64,000 bases of DNA from Symbiodinium natans (taxonomy: Eukaryota; Sar; Dinophyceae; Suessiales; Symbiodiniaceae), in assembly GCA_905221605.1 (NCBI GenBank), contig CAJNDS010002219.1, forward strand, positions 380,001-444,000, in the 5' to 3' direction. The notes below the pieces were generated by a model. It saw only the letters and a program-made list of their open reading frames with translations. It was not told the origin of the DNA and ran no database searches. Below, piece after piece: positions 11,119-22,114 of this stretch (positions within the stretch are counted from its first letter, which is position 1; each line of letters begins with the position of its first letter). Both the position numbers and the translations under genes were made by a program.

Positions 11119-11246
11119 GGGGTTGTCAAAATGATGGTCCCTTTTTGGATCCATATTATAATACGGCATCTAGTATGCGGCATCTAATGTACGGCATCTG
11201 ATATTTAAGGTACCCCAAACAGGGATCAGAATTTTGACAGCCACCC
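11119..11246. mobile_element. Family B MITE-like element
   Basis: The left arm GGTTGTCAAAATGATGGTCC pairs with the right arm ending AATTTTGACAGCCACCC. The middle contains three tandem copies of a roughly 16-bp ACGGCATCT unit, an expansion not seen in other copies. A run of 18 G (11070-11087) lies 32 bp to the left. Related copies: 24418, 29715, 59139, and the diverged 12942. Confidence 0.75.
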
Positions 11247-11394
11247 ACAAAAACTCCTAAACTCCTAAACCCTAAACCCTAAATCCTAAACCCTAATATG
11301 CAGTAGAGGCTTAGGGACGCAGAGCCGGGGCCGGGACTGAGTAGTAGAAGCTCTCCGCGAAGGTCCAGCCACAGACCGTCTGGCCTCCGAGGTT

Positions 11395-11530
11395 GATTTT
11401 AGGGTTTAGGGTTTAGGGTTTAGGGTTTAGGTTTTAGGGTTTAGGGCTTCGGGTTTAGGGTTGCGGTATAGGGCTCAGGGTTTAGGGTTTAGGATTTAGG
11501 GTTTAGGGTTTAGGGCTTGGGGTTTAGGGT
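11395..11530 (+). repeat. Degenerate TTTAGGG tract
   Basis: About 18 units with frequent substitutions. Confidence 0.85.
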
Positions 11531-12046
11531 TAAGGTCTCCGACTTGGCGCCTGAAGCTTGGCACCCTAAACTGTCTGGTTCTCAGTAGGGAACTTCGGAG
11601 TAACCCTTAAAGGAATGATACGCCCTAAACCCGAAACCCTAAGCCCGAATTCCCTACTAAGAAACAGTAACTTCCGACATCGAGTGGCCGTCCACAGTGG
11701 AGCAATTCTCGATGAGGTAGTAAAACACTGCTCCTGACAGTGCTTTGAAGTAAACATTTCTCGGCGGCCAGCAGCAGAAAATGTGTGGAAAGCTACCCCC
11801 GTGCTGGCCAGGCATGTCACTTGCAAACCCCCGCAAGACAGGCATGAATAGAAAGAAGTCCTGTCAGAACCCATAGCACCACCTCGGCACAGTATGGCGC
11901 GCAGTGACCAGGACTCACCGATGTGTTTTGTTCGAACGGTCGGCTGGGCTTCTCACGATGGCCAGGCCCACAAATCGCCAGAACATCGTCTGGACAGGGC
12001 CACGCCGAACCCCGAATGGCGGGAGGCGTGCGCTGCCCCTGTAGCG

Positions 12047-12355
12047 ACCCTAAACCCTAAACCCTAAACCCTAAACCCTAAACCCTAAACCCTAAACCTC
12101 AAGAAACGAAGTATCATATAGCCTTCAGACATGTGGGGCTGGCGACTTCTGTTGGCTCCTGGAGGCCTTGTTTGGCCTGCTCTTGTCGTTGTCTGCGCAT
12201 GTGACGGCTCATCCTACACCTTGAGGTGGCAAAGCAGCTGCAACAACGCAGGCCAGGTTCATAAACAGGAAAGGGTTTAGGGTTTCGGGTTTCGGGTTTA
12301 GGGTTTAGGGTTTAGGGTTTAGGGTTTAGGGTTGAGAGTTTAGGGTTTAGGGTGC
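12047..12355. repeat. Convergent telomeric tracts around a 170-bp spacer
   Basis: A CCCTAAA tract (12047-12099) and a TTTAGGG tract (12272-12355) face each other in opposite orientation. The spacer between them shows no recognisable element or gene. Confidence 0.85.
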
Positions 12356-12643
12356 AGAAAAAAACCTGGGATCAAACTTCACGAAGCCAAGCATGCATGA
12401 TCATCATCCCCATCCCCCCCCCCTGCAGCCGCAGTCTTGTAGAACTGCGAGTCATATCGCAGGCTCTTCACCAAGTTCCGATCCTGGCATTCGGCTGCGG
12501 GGTCTGGAATGGTCATGTATGCAAGTAAGGCCTCTACTTTTCGAACCATTTTGAGGCATTCCCCCAAATAGGGATACCCCTTACATACCCCAAAATGATA
12601 TGATGATCTTGCAGTAGGAACCCCTGAAAAGGTGCGTTTATTT

Positions 12644-12745
12644 CGGGGTTTACGAAAATAAGGAAACCCCAATATAGTCACCCAAATAGTAGGATTCCCT
12701 TACAAAAAAGACCCCAGTAAGATACCCCAAACTTCGGAAATCCCC
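12644..12745. mobile_element. Family D MITE-like element
   Basis: It begins GGGGTTTACGAAAATAAGG and ends CTTCGGAAATCCCC. The interior shows the family core AGTAGGATTCCCTTA. Inverted ends are imperfect. Other members are at 16618, 19353, 21839, 28162, 35235 and the window start. Confidence 0.6.
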
Positions 12746-12876
12746 ATTTGGGAAAACCATGCCCTTAACCCTGAAACCTAAACCCGAAACCGTTTCAATG
12801 CCAAGCCGAGGGGCATCAAGAATCCGCTTTGCATGCTCGTTGGAAGCTGGTGGCTGCATCTTGCAGGATCACCTTT

Positions 12877-12941
12877 TGGGTTTAGGGTTTAGGGTTTAGG
12901 GTTTGGGGTTTGGGGTTTGGGGTTTAGGGTTTAGGGGTTTA
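12877..12941 (+). repeat. TTTAGGG/TTTGGGG tract abutting a MITE
   Basis: Nine units, the middle ones TTTGGGG. The last AGGG merges with the GGGTAG end of the next element, so the tract and the element share a junction. Confidence 0.85.
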
Positions 12942-13043
12942 GGGTAGTTCTCTAAACTAGGGTCCCGTTTTGGCATCCTTTTGAAAAGGGTGCCCGCCTT
13001 ATCGTGGGTATCCAAAAAGGGACCCTAATTTAGGAAGCTACCC
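12942..13043. mobile_element. Family B-related inverted-repeat element
   Basis: GGGTAG...CTAAACTAGGGTCCC at the left pairs with GGGACCCTAATTTAG...GCTACCC at the right. The core CCGTTTTGGCAT and ATCCAAAAAGGGACC resembles family B but the tips differ, so I treat it as a subfamily. Confidence 0.6.
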
Positions 13044-13410
13044 GTCTCCAAGACCAGGAATTGCATTGGGGCATTCTCTAGATTCTCTACTCCCATTAGA
13101 ACCTTAACAAAAATATTGTTGTTAATATCCTCTTGGGTTTTATATAAACAAAAATGAAAAAAAATGATTCCCCAAGGGGGATATAGGATTTTCGGGCCGG
13201 GCCAAGACGGTCGACGCACAGCGTCGCGAGAGCCCCTAAACCCTAAACCCTAAACCCTAAACCCTGAGCTCGGGCCTTCGTCGGTCAGGTCAGACCGACT
13301 ACTGGATCAGTGCTTTTGTTGTTCAGCTGCAAAAGGTGTCGTTGTTGGGCTGCTGAGGTGTGTTCTTGTGCCGCTGCTGGTTCTTGCTGTTGCTCTCTAT
13401 TTAAGAACAC

Positions 13411-13500
13411 AACCTAAACCCTAAACCTTAAATCCTAAACCCTAAACCCTAAACCTTAAACCCTAAACCTTTTATCCTAAACCCTACACCCTAAACCCAA
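13411..13500 (-). repeat. Degenerate CCCTAAA tract
   Basis: About 12 units including CCTTAAA and ATCCTAAA variants. Confidence 0.85.
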
Positions 13501-13621
13501 CGGCTTGCTATGCATTGCCCAGTAGTCTCACAAAGCGTGCCGTGCTCTTCGGGGCTACGAGAGTGGTGTTGCCAACACGTTCTAAAGAAAGCCCTTGAGC
13601 CTGGAGACAGAAGAGACGGCA

Positions 13622-13862
13622 GGGTTTAGGGTTTAGGGTTTAGGGTTTAGGGTTTAGGGTTTAGGGTTTAGGGTTTAGGGTTTAGGGTTTAGGGTTTAGG
13701 GTTTAGGGTTTAGGGTTTAGGGTTTAGGGTTTAGGGTTTAGGGTTTAGGGTTTAGGGTTTAGGGTTTAGGGTTTAGGGTTTAGGGTTTAGGGTTTAGGGG
13801 TTAGGGGTTAGGGTTTAGGGTTTGGGGTTTAGGGTTTAGGGTTTAGGATTTAGGGTTTAGGG
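13622..13862 (+). repeat. Long TTTAGGG tract
   Basis: About 34 units. The first 25 are perfect, then TTAGGGG, TTTGGGG and TTTAGGA variants collect at the right. It is one of the longest canonical tracts in the window. Confidence 0.97.
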
Positions 13863-13950
13863 CTGGAGCGCGCGCCATCGAAAGCATCAACTCGACACCT
13901 GCCGTGAACTACCAAAAGGCTCTGGCGTGCCCTGCAGGCTCAAAGCAAAC

Positions 13951-14060
13951 TGGAAACCCTAAACCCTAAATCCTAAACCCTAAACCCTACATCCTAAACC
14001 CTAAATCCTAAAGCCTAAGCCCTAAATCCTAAACCCTAAGCCCGAAACCCTAAACCCTGG
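13951..14060 (-). repeat. CCCTAAA tract with many variants
   Basis: About 15 units with ATCCTAAA and CCCGAAA substitutions. Confidence 0.85.
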
Positions 14061-14502
14061 ACCCCTTTCTGCGAGATGGGCTTAGGTTTGGACATTGACT
14101 CGAATGAGCTCAAGCCTAAAAGAGACATTAATCAGACCTGCCTTATTTTTCTCAAAAAATAGCATTGATTATGGGGGAAACCGAAGGGGGAGTATACAGG
14201 AGGGTAGTAGGGTTTAGGGTTTCGGGTTTGGGGTTTAGGGTTTAGGGTTTCGGGTTTAACCTGAACCCTCAACCCTAAACCCAAGGAGGCGCGGGGATCC
14301 CGATGAGAGCGGCGCAAAAAGCATTCCCAAAGTCGCTGGCTAAGTCTTTCATTCCTGGCACCTGTTCTGGTCCTATGACTCCTTTTCTCAGCCCTAAACC
14401 CTAAGCCCTAAACCCTAAACCCTAAACCCCCATGGCAGGCTTTGCAACCCGGTGAGGTTCCAAAGCTTTGTGGTCGGACAGCTTGGGGATCAGACCTCCA
14501 GC

Positions 14503-14685
14503 CCTGAGCCCCAAGCCCTAAGCCCTAAGCCCTAAGCCCTAAACCCTAAACCCTATAAACCTAAACCCTAAACCCTAAACCCGAAGTTCCTTTCAAGAAA
14601 CCTATACCCGCGACACGGAAGCAAGAAGCCTGGGATGAACCTAAACCCTAAACCCTAAACCCTAAACCCTAAACCCTAAACCCTC
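14503..14685 (-). repeat. Two CCCTAAA tracts around a 55-bp spacer
   Basis: The first starts with four CCCTAAG units and becomes canonical (14503-14582). The second (14638-14685) is perfect. Confidence 0.9.
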
Positions 14686-15017
14686 TAAGCGCCACCTGGA
14701 TCAGAGGGAGCCGCGCGGGAGTGCGTCGAGGCGAGAGGGCCTCAGCATCTGGGGGCTTAGGGGTTTCAGGGCTTTTAGGGTTTTAGGGTTCTAGGGTTTT
14801 ACGGTCCTGGGGTTTTAGGGTATCTCAGGGTTTTGGGGCTTTAGGGTTTTGGGGGTTTTGGGGTTTCAGGGTTTAGGGTTTTGGAGCTTCAGGGCTAAGA
14901 CATATTTTCAAACCCTAAACCCTAAACTCTAAACCCTAAACCCTCTAAGCGCCACCTGGCTCGGAGGGTGCCGCGTGGGAGAGCGTCGAGGCAAGAGGGC
15001 CTCGGCATCTGGGGGCT
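14681..15017 (+). repeat. Spacer duplicated together with its telomeric flank
   Basis: A 77-bp spacer at 14681-14757, starting CCCTCTAAGCGCCACCTGG, recurs at 14941-15017 with about seven mismatches, offset by exactly 260 bp. Both copies are preceded by CCCTAAA units and followed by TTTTAGGG-type units, so the duplicated unit includes the telomeric DNA on both sides. Confidence 0.85.
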
Positions 15018-15029
15018 GGCAGGGGGATT

Positions 15030-15474
15030 TTCGGGTTTTAGGGTTTTAGGGTTTTAGGGTTTTAGGGTTTTAGGGTTTTAGGGTTTTAGGGTTTTAGGGT
15101 TTAGGGTTTAGGGTTTAGGGTTTAGGGTTTAGGGCTTAGGGCTTAGGGCTTAGGGCTTAGGGTTTAGGGTTTAGGGTTCGGGTTTAAGGTGTTTAGGTTT
15201 AGGGTTTAGGGTTTAGGGTTTAGGGTTTAGGGTTTAGGGTTTAGGGTTTAGGGTTTAGGGTTTAGGGTTTAGGGTTTAGGGTAGGGTTTAGGGTTTAGGG
15301 TTTAGGGTTTAGGGTTTAGGGTTTTAGGGTTTAGGGTTTAGGGTTTAGGGTTTAGGGTTTAGGGTTTAGGGTTTAGGGTTTAGGGTTTAGGGTTTAGGGT
15401 TTAGGGTTTAGGGTTTAGGGTTTAGGGTTAGGGTTTAGTTTAGGGTCTAGGGTCTAGGGTTTAAGGGTTCAAGG
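15030..15474 (+). repeat. Longest telomeric-type tract, with TTTTAGGG block
   Basis: About 445 bp. It opens with a uniform TTTTAGGG octamer block (15034-15100), passes through canonical units and four CTTAGGG units, then about 35 canonical units with occasional one-base indels. Oriented C-strand units resume at 15490. Confidence 0.95.
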
Positions 15475-15678
15475 GTAACCGGACGACCCGAAAACCCGAA
15501 AACCCTAAGCCCTAAACCCTATTCGGGAGTATTTGTGGTCGTTCAATAGTCTCCTGTGGTACATCTGTGAGTGCTGTCACCTAGCTACAGCACCGCCAGA
15601 ACCCATCTGAAATGTCGGGGTACAGCGTCATCAAGGATCAGGCTTTGGGGTGAAGGTTCGGGGTCTGTCAACAGAAAG

Positions 15679-15712
15679 GCGCGCAGTCGCGCGCGCGCGC
15701 GCGCGCGCGCGA
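15679..15712. repeat. CG dinucleotide repeat
   Basis: An alternating C/G run, perfect for about 24 bases. Alternating CG is the classical Z-DNA-forming sequence. The Arg/Ala-rich frames across it are compositional. Confidence 0.9.
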
Positions 15713-15975
15713 GTGTGAAACACGCGGCGCTGCCAGGCAACCGACCCCGGCGCATGCTGCACTCGAAAAAGGGCTGACGAGTTTAGGAGTTGCTTCTCTG
15801 CAGTCGCCGACGTGTACAACTTAGTTTCCATCGCGCTTTCAAGGGGGGTTAGGCTAGCTCGGGGGGTTTCGGGGGGTTTCGAGGCAAGCACGGTTGCAGC
15901 GGTGGGACCCCCAGGACCCTTTTTTGTGGAGCCTTGCAAAAGGCTCCATTTAAAGCCCACTTTTCGTGAGAACTG

Positions 15976-16071
15976 GGGATGTGCCCCCTTGTACTAACAG
16001 TCCTTAATAGGGATATTAGCACCCCCTATCATAATCCCTATTAAGGACTGTTAGTGTGAGGGGAACATCCC
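15976..16071. mobile_element. Family A MITE-like element, best copy
   Basis: Long terminal inverted repeats: GGGATGT, CCCCCTTGTACTAACAGTCC and TTAATAGGGAT on the left, ATCCCTATTAAGGACTGTTA and GAGGGGAACATCCC on the right. About 40 bp per arm pair, leaving a short loop around TAGCACCCCCTATCATA. Being nearly fully palindromic, it could fold into one hairpin. No coding capacity. Confidence 0.8.
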
Positions 16072-16595
16072 AACTGGGACCCTAAATCAGGGACCCAGAT
16101 GGACTGATGCGGCACCACTCACTTAGTTTCTGGTGGCACTCAAAACTCTGCGGTTCTCTGGTGCTCTAGACAGGGAGGGCTGAGCTTCGTGACTGGCGGC
16201 GCCGTGCTTTTCTTGGCCTGGCAGCGTCACCCAGCAGCAACAGCCGGAGCAAAGGCAGCGGTTTTCGGGTTTACTCCGCTTACACCAATGGCCGGGAAGG
16301 TAGACTTGGGAGCCAGTGGTAGAATCCGCTGTTCTGATTCCCAAACCGTGACGGAACTATGATAAAATACTGCTAGACGGCAAAAAGCGATCACAAAATG
16401 AACGAGTTCTATGGTCCTGGAAACAAAGGATGTGTAGCAGCTTCCTGCCCCAACAGGGTAATCGGCTACCGTCAATCCGGTGTACCGACAGCGAAACCCC
16501 TTCGTGTTCCCCAAACCCTAACCCCGCAACCGGAGGTTAAGGGCCAGGGTCGAGGGTCCAGGATAGACAGCAAGTGTTGTCAAACGACTGGGAAT

Positions 16596-16770
16596 GGGGG
16601 GGGGGGGGGGGGGGGGGGTTTACGACAATCGGGGACCCCAATAAAGACCCCCAAATAGAAAGATTCCCTTATAATCAGGACCCCAACAAGGTGACCCTAA
16701 ACCCTAAACCCTAAACCCTAAACCCTAAACCCTAAACCCTAAACCCTAAACCCTAAACCCTAAACCCGAA
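16596..16770. mobile_element. G23 run, truncated family D element and CCCTAAA tract fused in series
   Basis: A run of 23 G (16596-16618) leads directly into a family D left end (GGTTTACGACAATCGGGG). The element proceeds to AAGATTCCCTTAT and CAAGGTGA. Where the right end should follow, the sequence becomes CCCTAAA repeats (16692-16770). The telomeric tract replaces the end of the element. Confidence 0.65.
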
Positions 16771-16901
16771 ACCCTGGATGGACGTAGGCTCGGGCAAGGA
16801 GGATCAAAAAAAAATCTTTTGGCGCTCTCGGCAGGTCCCCATCCAACTGCGGCAGAGCGGAATGGCTCAGTGGACTCTTTCACCAGATGTTTCAAGAACG
16901 G

Positions 16902-17338
16902 TTTAGGGTTTGGGGTTTAGGGTTTAGGGTTTAGGGTTCCGGGTTTAGGGTAAGTTTCAAGCTCACAATAGGGTTATACAGTACGAATAAGCTTCTAACT
17001 AAGGTTTTCCTCTCAATCGCAAGTTCCAAGAATTGAAGATAGTTCACTTGACTACAACACGCCACCCCCAACAGGGGGGAGCCAGTTGGCTAAGGTCTGC
17101 GGTTCACACTACGCTGGCCTTTCTGTGTCCTTGGGAGTTCCTACGAACTTCCACGAAGCCGGGCAAGTAAACAAAAGTAACGCAGTTCGACGACTAGGCA
17201 CCTCGGCACGCTTGGGGAGGCTTCCAAAGCGTAGGGCTTAGGGTTTTGGATTGAGGATATAGGGTTTAGGGCTCAGGGTCTCTAATTTCAGAAACCCCGA
17301 ACCCTAAACCCTAAACCCTAAACCCTATATAAACCCTA
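16902..17338. repeat. Three short telomeric tracts in unassigned spacer
   Basis: TTTAGGG-type units at 16902-16952 and degenerate ones at 17225-17282, then CCCTAAA at 17297-17338. The 270-bp spacer between the first two shows no element or gene that I recognise. Confidence 0.8.
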
Positions 17339-17506
17339 GGCTTCGGCCACTATTGACATTATTGCTTGTCTGTGAGCAACCCCTATGGCAACTATGAACC
17401 CTACCAAACCGGCCCGGAAGCCTTCCCAAAGCACTGAGGCTGCTCCCAACCCCTGCAGTGTCTGTCACTGATGCGACTTTGCGTTCTAGGAGGCGACATG
17501 GAATGG

Positions 17507-17588
17507 GTTCAGGGTTCAGGGTTCAGGGTTGAGGGTTGAGGGTTTAGGGTTTAGGGTTTAGGGTTTGGGGTTTGGGGTTTGGGGTTTA
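17507..17588 (+). repeat. TTTAGGG tract with blocks of variants
   Basis: Serial TTCAGGG, TTGAGGG, TTTAGGG and TTTGGGG units, two to four of each. Confidence 0.9.
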
Positions 17589-17680
17589 TGGGACGACATT
17601 GAACGTCATGCTGTGCGAAGCTGAGACATACGAGCAAGGCAGCTGTCAACAAGTGAGAATTCAGATTAAGGCTACGACTT

Positions 17681-17755
17681 GATATGTTCCCGCTTTTTTC
17701 TAACAGTCCTAAATAGGGATTACAGTACCCCTTACAATAATTCCTACTTACTCTG
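17681..17755. mobile_element. Family A element, right arm lost
   Basis: GATATGTTCCCGC, then CTAACAGTCCTAAATAGGGAT and CAGTACCCCTTACAATAATTCC follow the family A pattern. The expected ACTGTTAGTATAAGGGG arm is absent after 17755. Confidence 0.55.
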
Positions 17756-17850
17756 ACTCAACTCACGGGTGGCGGACACGGCGATGTGCACCTATATGAG
17801 GCAAATTAGTGAGGTAACGATCTCCATGCCAAGAGTGTGGGCTTTGTCCA

Positions 17851-17937
17851 TAAACCCTAAACCCTAAACCCTAAACCCTAAACCCTAAACCCTAACTAAA
17901 CCCTGAACCCAAAACCCTAAACCCTAAACCCTAAACA
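17851..17937 (-). repeat. CCCTAAA telomeric-type tract
   Basis: About 12 units with a CCCTAACTAAACCC interruption. Confidence 0.92.
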
Positions 17938-18106
17938 GTTCCTGTGAACCACGATGCATTGAGACCGATACTCGACAGGACAGCAGCTGTTGGCCAGTCC
18001 ATCGATTTAAAGTCATTCAGCCACAGCGTTCTAGGTCGGGTGTCTAGTGCCAACGTGGCTCACCCGACTGGCGAAGTGGCGCATGCTCCTTCAGAAAGCA
18101 GCTACT

Positions 18107-18253
18107 CTACTTGGAGGTTCATGGCACTTACTAACCAATTATAACTGCACTTATAACCCACTCATAAGCCCCTTAAGTGCCCTAATCTGGGTAGAAGTAC
18201 AGTTATAAGTACAGCTTATAATTGGTTAAAAACTACCATGAACCTCCAAGTAG
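18107..18253. mobile_element. Family C MITE-like element, complete copy
   Basis: Terminal inverted repeats CTACTTGGAGGTTCATGG and CCATGAACCTCCAAGTAG are perfect over 18 bp. Sub-terminal AACCAATTATAACTG also pairs with AGCTTATAATTGGTT. It is 147 bp and non-coding. Members: 19630, 35450, 52619, and diverged 20841 and 26204. Confidence 0.85.
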
Positions 18254-18889
18254 CCCTTCACAGGCCTCCGGCCTCTTTTTTTCTGTGTTGGGGAGAAGGG
18301 GGGGGGGGGTTCCGATTGTAGATTTGGGGTATAGCAGGGGATCCCCTACTTCCGGGAACATATCCACATCTGCATGCGCACACAATCTTGCAAGAGCCCG
18401 CCTCCGGCATCATCGGATCGTGCGGGTTAAGCTGGAAACCTGAAAGTGCGGGCGAAGCTGGGTGTGCTTGGAGGTTCGTGGTTACAAGTAGGGCTAAGTA
18501 GGGTAAGTATGGTTTCACTTTTTGGGGGGCCTGTATCACCCTACTTCGACGCAACTACCCATGAATTCCTTCAAGGCACAGGGTGTCTGTTGGGGGTAGC
18601 AAGAAAGCCATGCTAGAACAAGTTACCGAAGCCGCCCTAAGACAAGGTGCGGGGTCACAGGCCCCAACCCCCGCCCCGAGATAAGTTTTGTCCAAAGAGC
18701 AGTTGGTACTTTGATCAAAATCCACCTGTCCCCGAAATAGCCCGAAACCCTAAACCCTAAACCCATAAGAACCCCAATGCCTGTTCCCAAAATGACACTA
18801 TGTCAAGGAATCCCAAAAGAATTTCTTAACAAGGAACTTCAGATCAACCAGCCTAAACCCTACACCCTAAACGCCCAGTCGCCAGAATT

Positions 18890-19250
18890 CGGGTCCAGGG
18901 TTCAGAGTTCAGGGCTCAGGCCCAGGGTTCAGGGTTTATTTAGGGTTTAGGGTTTAGGGTTTAGGGTGTAGGGTTTAGGGTTTAGGGTTACCCGAAGCCC
19001 AAGCCTCCGGAATGGACAAAGAAGTTGAAGAGCCTGGCGTTGTGACCTGGTGCATCATTAGCTTGGCCACGGAGCCATCCAAGTCGGTTTAGGATTTCGG
19101 GTTTAGGGTTCAGGGTTTAGGGTTTAGGATTTAGGATTTAGGATCTGGGGTGTAGGGTTCGGGTTTGGGGACCAAGGGCCCAGGGCTTAAGGGTTTGGGG
19201 ATTCAGGGTTTAGGAATTTGCGCGTAGTTGTGGATTACGGGCCCAGGGTG
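18890..19250 (+). repeat. Degenerate TTTAGGG-derived DNA
   Basis: A recognisable tract at 18930-18988 followed by increasingly diverged GGGTTTAGG units to about 19250, with one unrelated spacer of about 95 bp. Confidence 0.75.
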
Positions 19251-19352
19251 TTTGTTTGGGTTTGCCATGCGCTTCCACCTGTGCTGCTGAGGACTGGAAA
19301 GCAACTGGACATGCACGCAGGCACTTCTCGAAGCTCGTCCCAGATGGATGAT

Positions 19353-19458
19353 TCCGAAATTAGGGGTACCTTATTGGGGGGTCCTTAGTTTCAGGGAATC
19401 CTACTACTCTTACTACTTGGTGGTCTATATTCGGGGTCCCGCATGATCGTAAACCCCC
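19353..19458. mobile_element. Family D MITE-like element
   Basis: It runs from GGGGTACCTTATTGGGGGGTCC through CAGGGAATCCTACTACT to TCGGGGTCCC and CGTAAACCCCC. Same order of blocks as the copy at 28162. Confidence 0.65.
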
Positions 19459-19629
19459 ACATTTGCTGGAGGCCAAGAAACACCACCCACCGAGGTGCTG
19501 CCAGGGCAATGGCAGTTGAGATGTCACTGCCTCTGTAACACTGCCTGTTTGCACCACTACACGCCTGCCGGGTGGCCGCGCGATTTTTAGACTTGGCACC
19601 ACTTGATCTGATCCTTTACTCCCAGGGCT

Positions 19630-19773
19630 TACTTGGAGGTCCATGGTACCTATTAACCAATTCTAACGGTGCTTAGAACTGTACATGAAACCATATTGGT
19701 GCACTTAAGGGGCTTTTACGTGGGTTGTACGGGCAGTTATAATTTGTTAGTAAGTACCATGAACCTCCAAGTA
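19630..19773. mobile_element. Family C MITE-like element, complete copy
   Basis: The left end TACTTGGAGGTCCATGGTAC pairs with GTACCATGAACCTCCAAGTA. The interior keeps GCACTTAAGGGGCTT. It has more substitutions than the copy at 18107. Confidence 0.8.
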
Positions 19774-20447
19774 TCTGCCCGAGTAGTCCGGGAGCTGGAG
19801 ATGCGGGAGTAACCATGTTTCTCTGTCTCGTTTCTCAGCTTTCCAAGATGATCCCCTAAGGCGGAGGCTTAGGTCTTAGGGCTTAGGGCTCAGGGGGGCT
19901 GTGCTGTCTGGCACCCAAGACAGCTCAGAAGCACCCCTCACTTCAGAACAACTTGGCTGCATCTCCACAGTCCATACAAAAATCCAAAGATGGGACCATT
20001 AGTACAGTCGGAAGCTCTTTGCAACATCCAATCGAGAAGGCTTTCGCGCTTCGCAAATCTCGGCGGGCACTTTTGAGGTTGCCACTGCCTTTGGCAGCAG
20101 GCGCAGTGTAGGCTTGATGAGAGTCAAACCCTACATTCGGATGACTAGATGTAAGCTGCTTGTGAGGCGCGAGCACCATAGAGGCAAAGGCATAGGGGCT
20201 TCGCCTAAACCGAACACCCCAAAACCCCAAACCCTAAATCCTAAGCCCCAAACCCTCAACCCCAAATCCCTTCCCACCTTCTGCTTCGCCCTCTCGAAGA
20301 GGTGCCAAAAGCACAGCATCTCGTTTCCTGTGCCTGTGGCCACCGATTGGCCATCAGGTGACCTCGGGAGACTGTCAACCCTAACCCCTAACCCGAAACC
20401 TAAGTGGACCGGGATGTTCCAGTGGTTTCAGAGATGCAAGCAGGAAG

Positions 20448-20545
20448 TGGGTTTAGGGTTTAGGGTTTAGGGTTAAGGGTTTAGGGTTTAGGGTTTAGGG
20501 TTTAGGGTTTAGGGTTTAGGGTTTAGGGTTTAGGGTTTAGGGGTT
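20448..20545 (+). repeat. TTTAGGG telomeric-type tract
   Basis: Fourteen units, one with a TTAAGGG change. A diverged CCCTAAA-type stretch lies upstream at 20213-20272. Confidence 0.93.
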
Positions 20546-20648
20546 AGGATGAAGCTGCACCCAAAGCAACACCTGAGCTTGCGGCAGGGCAAGTTGCACC
20601 ACCCGTGCCTGCGGGGCATACTGTAAGTCCGAAGTCAGCAGAATCGAA

Positions 20649-20726
20649 GGGCTTAGGGTTTAGGGTTTAGGGTTTAGGGTTTAGGGTTTAGGGTTTAGGG
20701 TTTAGGGTTTAGGGTTTAGGGTTTCG
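20649..20726 (+). repeat. TTTAGGG telomeric-type tract
   Basis: Eleven units, the first CTTAGGG. Confidence 0.95.
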
Positions 20727-20840
20727 CGGATCAGAGAGTTGGAGGAGCCAGCATGCATTTTGCCGGCCGCCTGTACGGTCACAACCATAGAAGCTTCGAC
20801 CGTAGCAACATCCCAACTTACTTTCGACTTATCTCAGCAT

Positions 20841-20974
20841 GGATACTTATACGTAGGGTTTATAAGTAGAGTAACCTTAGTTATAACCGCACGTCCCTAT
20901 AGCCCTACTTCTACGTTCCCCTAAACCCTAAACCCTAAACCCCTAGTTATAGGATCACATGAACCTCCGAGGAG
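20841..20974. mobile_element. Diverged family C element interrupted by CCCTAAA
   Basis: ACTTATACGTAGGG, TTATAACCGCACGTCCC and the right end CACATGAACCTCCGAGGAG follow family C. About 26 bp of CCCTAAA repeat (20919-20944) sits inside, just before the CTAGTTATAGG segment. Confidence 0.5.
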
Positions 20975-21049
20975 TCGGGGGGATGTTCGGGTGACGGTCC
21001 CCTGCCCTTCCTGGCGCTTTCTTGGGGCGATGGAGCCTCTGGGATCCCT

Positions 21050-21160
21050 TAAACCCTAAACTCTAAACCCGCAACCCTCAACCCTCAACCGTCAATAAAT
21101 CCTAAACCCGAAGCCCGAAGCCCTAAATCCGAAGGCCTAAACCCTGAACCCGAAGCCCCG
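21050..21160 (-). repeat. Degenerate CCCTAAA-derived DNA
   Basis: About 14 diverged units with CCCGAAG and CCCTCAA forms. The next 400 bp hold only short tracts (21400-21427, 21537-21578) and unassigned spacer. Confidence 0.75.
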
Positions 21161-21838
21161 CCTTGTGCCACTGGAGGCAGTGAACTCGAGAAAGGCCTGG
21201 CATTGAAAGCATGGGATCAACTGAGTCATGTGGGGCGTATTTTATGCTCCCCTTTTGGCAAGGTGCCCATTGCAAAACGGAGCCCTATAGAACCAGAGTA
21301 CCTCAAAACGGCCCCGTGCTCAGGAGAACCAAGCCACCCCTCACCACAGAAGCCCTAACCCCGGTTGTTTACCCTGTAACCCCGACAAAAAAAACCTGTA
21401 AACCCTAAACCCTAAACCCTAAGCCCTCATGTCTACCTCCACCCACCGGTGCTCGCCACAAGTTCACCTCGAAGGTGTTGAAGCCTTGGGGGCGGGAGGA
21501 GGGAGGGGGAGGGGGCTTACTTTTGCAGCTTATGAGGGTTTAGGGCTTCGGGTTTAGGGTTTAGGGTTTAGGGTTTAGCTCCAATCTGTCTCTCTATGCT
21601 TTTCCTTAGTGGAAGGTTTTTTAAATGTGTTTTCTATTTATCTTGAGAACAATAAGTAGCGGTTTAAAGGTACGATAGTTTGCGCTGTCTTTTGAACATA
21701 AAGACCTGCCCGCTCATTGATAATTGCCTAAATATCTTTTTGAGCTCGTGGCCGTGCTTCGAAAGGTGCTACCAGGACCGCATGGCAAACGGTGGCATCC
21801 AAAACGAGCGCGGGCCTCTTCCTTCCGACTCCAACATG

Positions 21839-21930
21839 AGGGTTTACGATATTCGGAGGTTCCTTATTATAAGGGCATCCTACTGTTTAGGGGGTCTACT
21901 TTAAGGGTCCCTGATTGTCGCAAACCCCCA
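21839..21930. mobile_element. Family D MITE-like element
   Basis: AGGGTTTACGATATTCGG at the left and TGTCGCAAACCCCCA at the right are imperfect inverted ends. The interior has AAGGGCATCCTACTGTTTAG. Confidence 0.6.
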
Positions 21931-22114
21931 TGTCGTACCCGTGGGCAAGAAGGACGCTAAAAACCGGGCACCTCAAATCCGATTCTAAACCCTAAACCCT
22001 AAACCCTAGACCCTAAACCCTTAAACCCTAAACCCTACGAAACGCAAGGGCGGCCCAGAAGCCGTGGGTGCTGATCAGCTCCCCATCGCCGCTTGGTGAC
22101 CACGCCACATTGCA

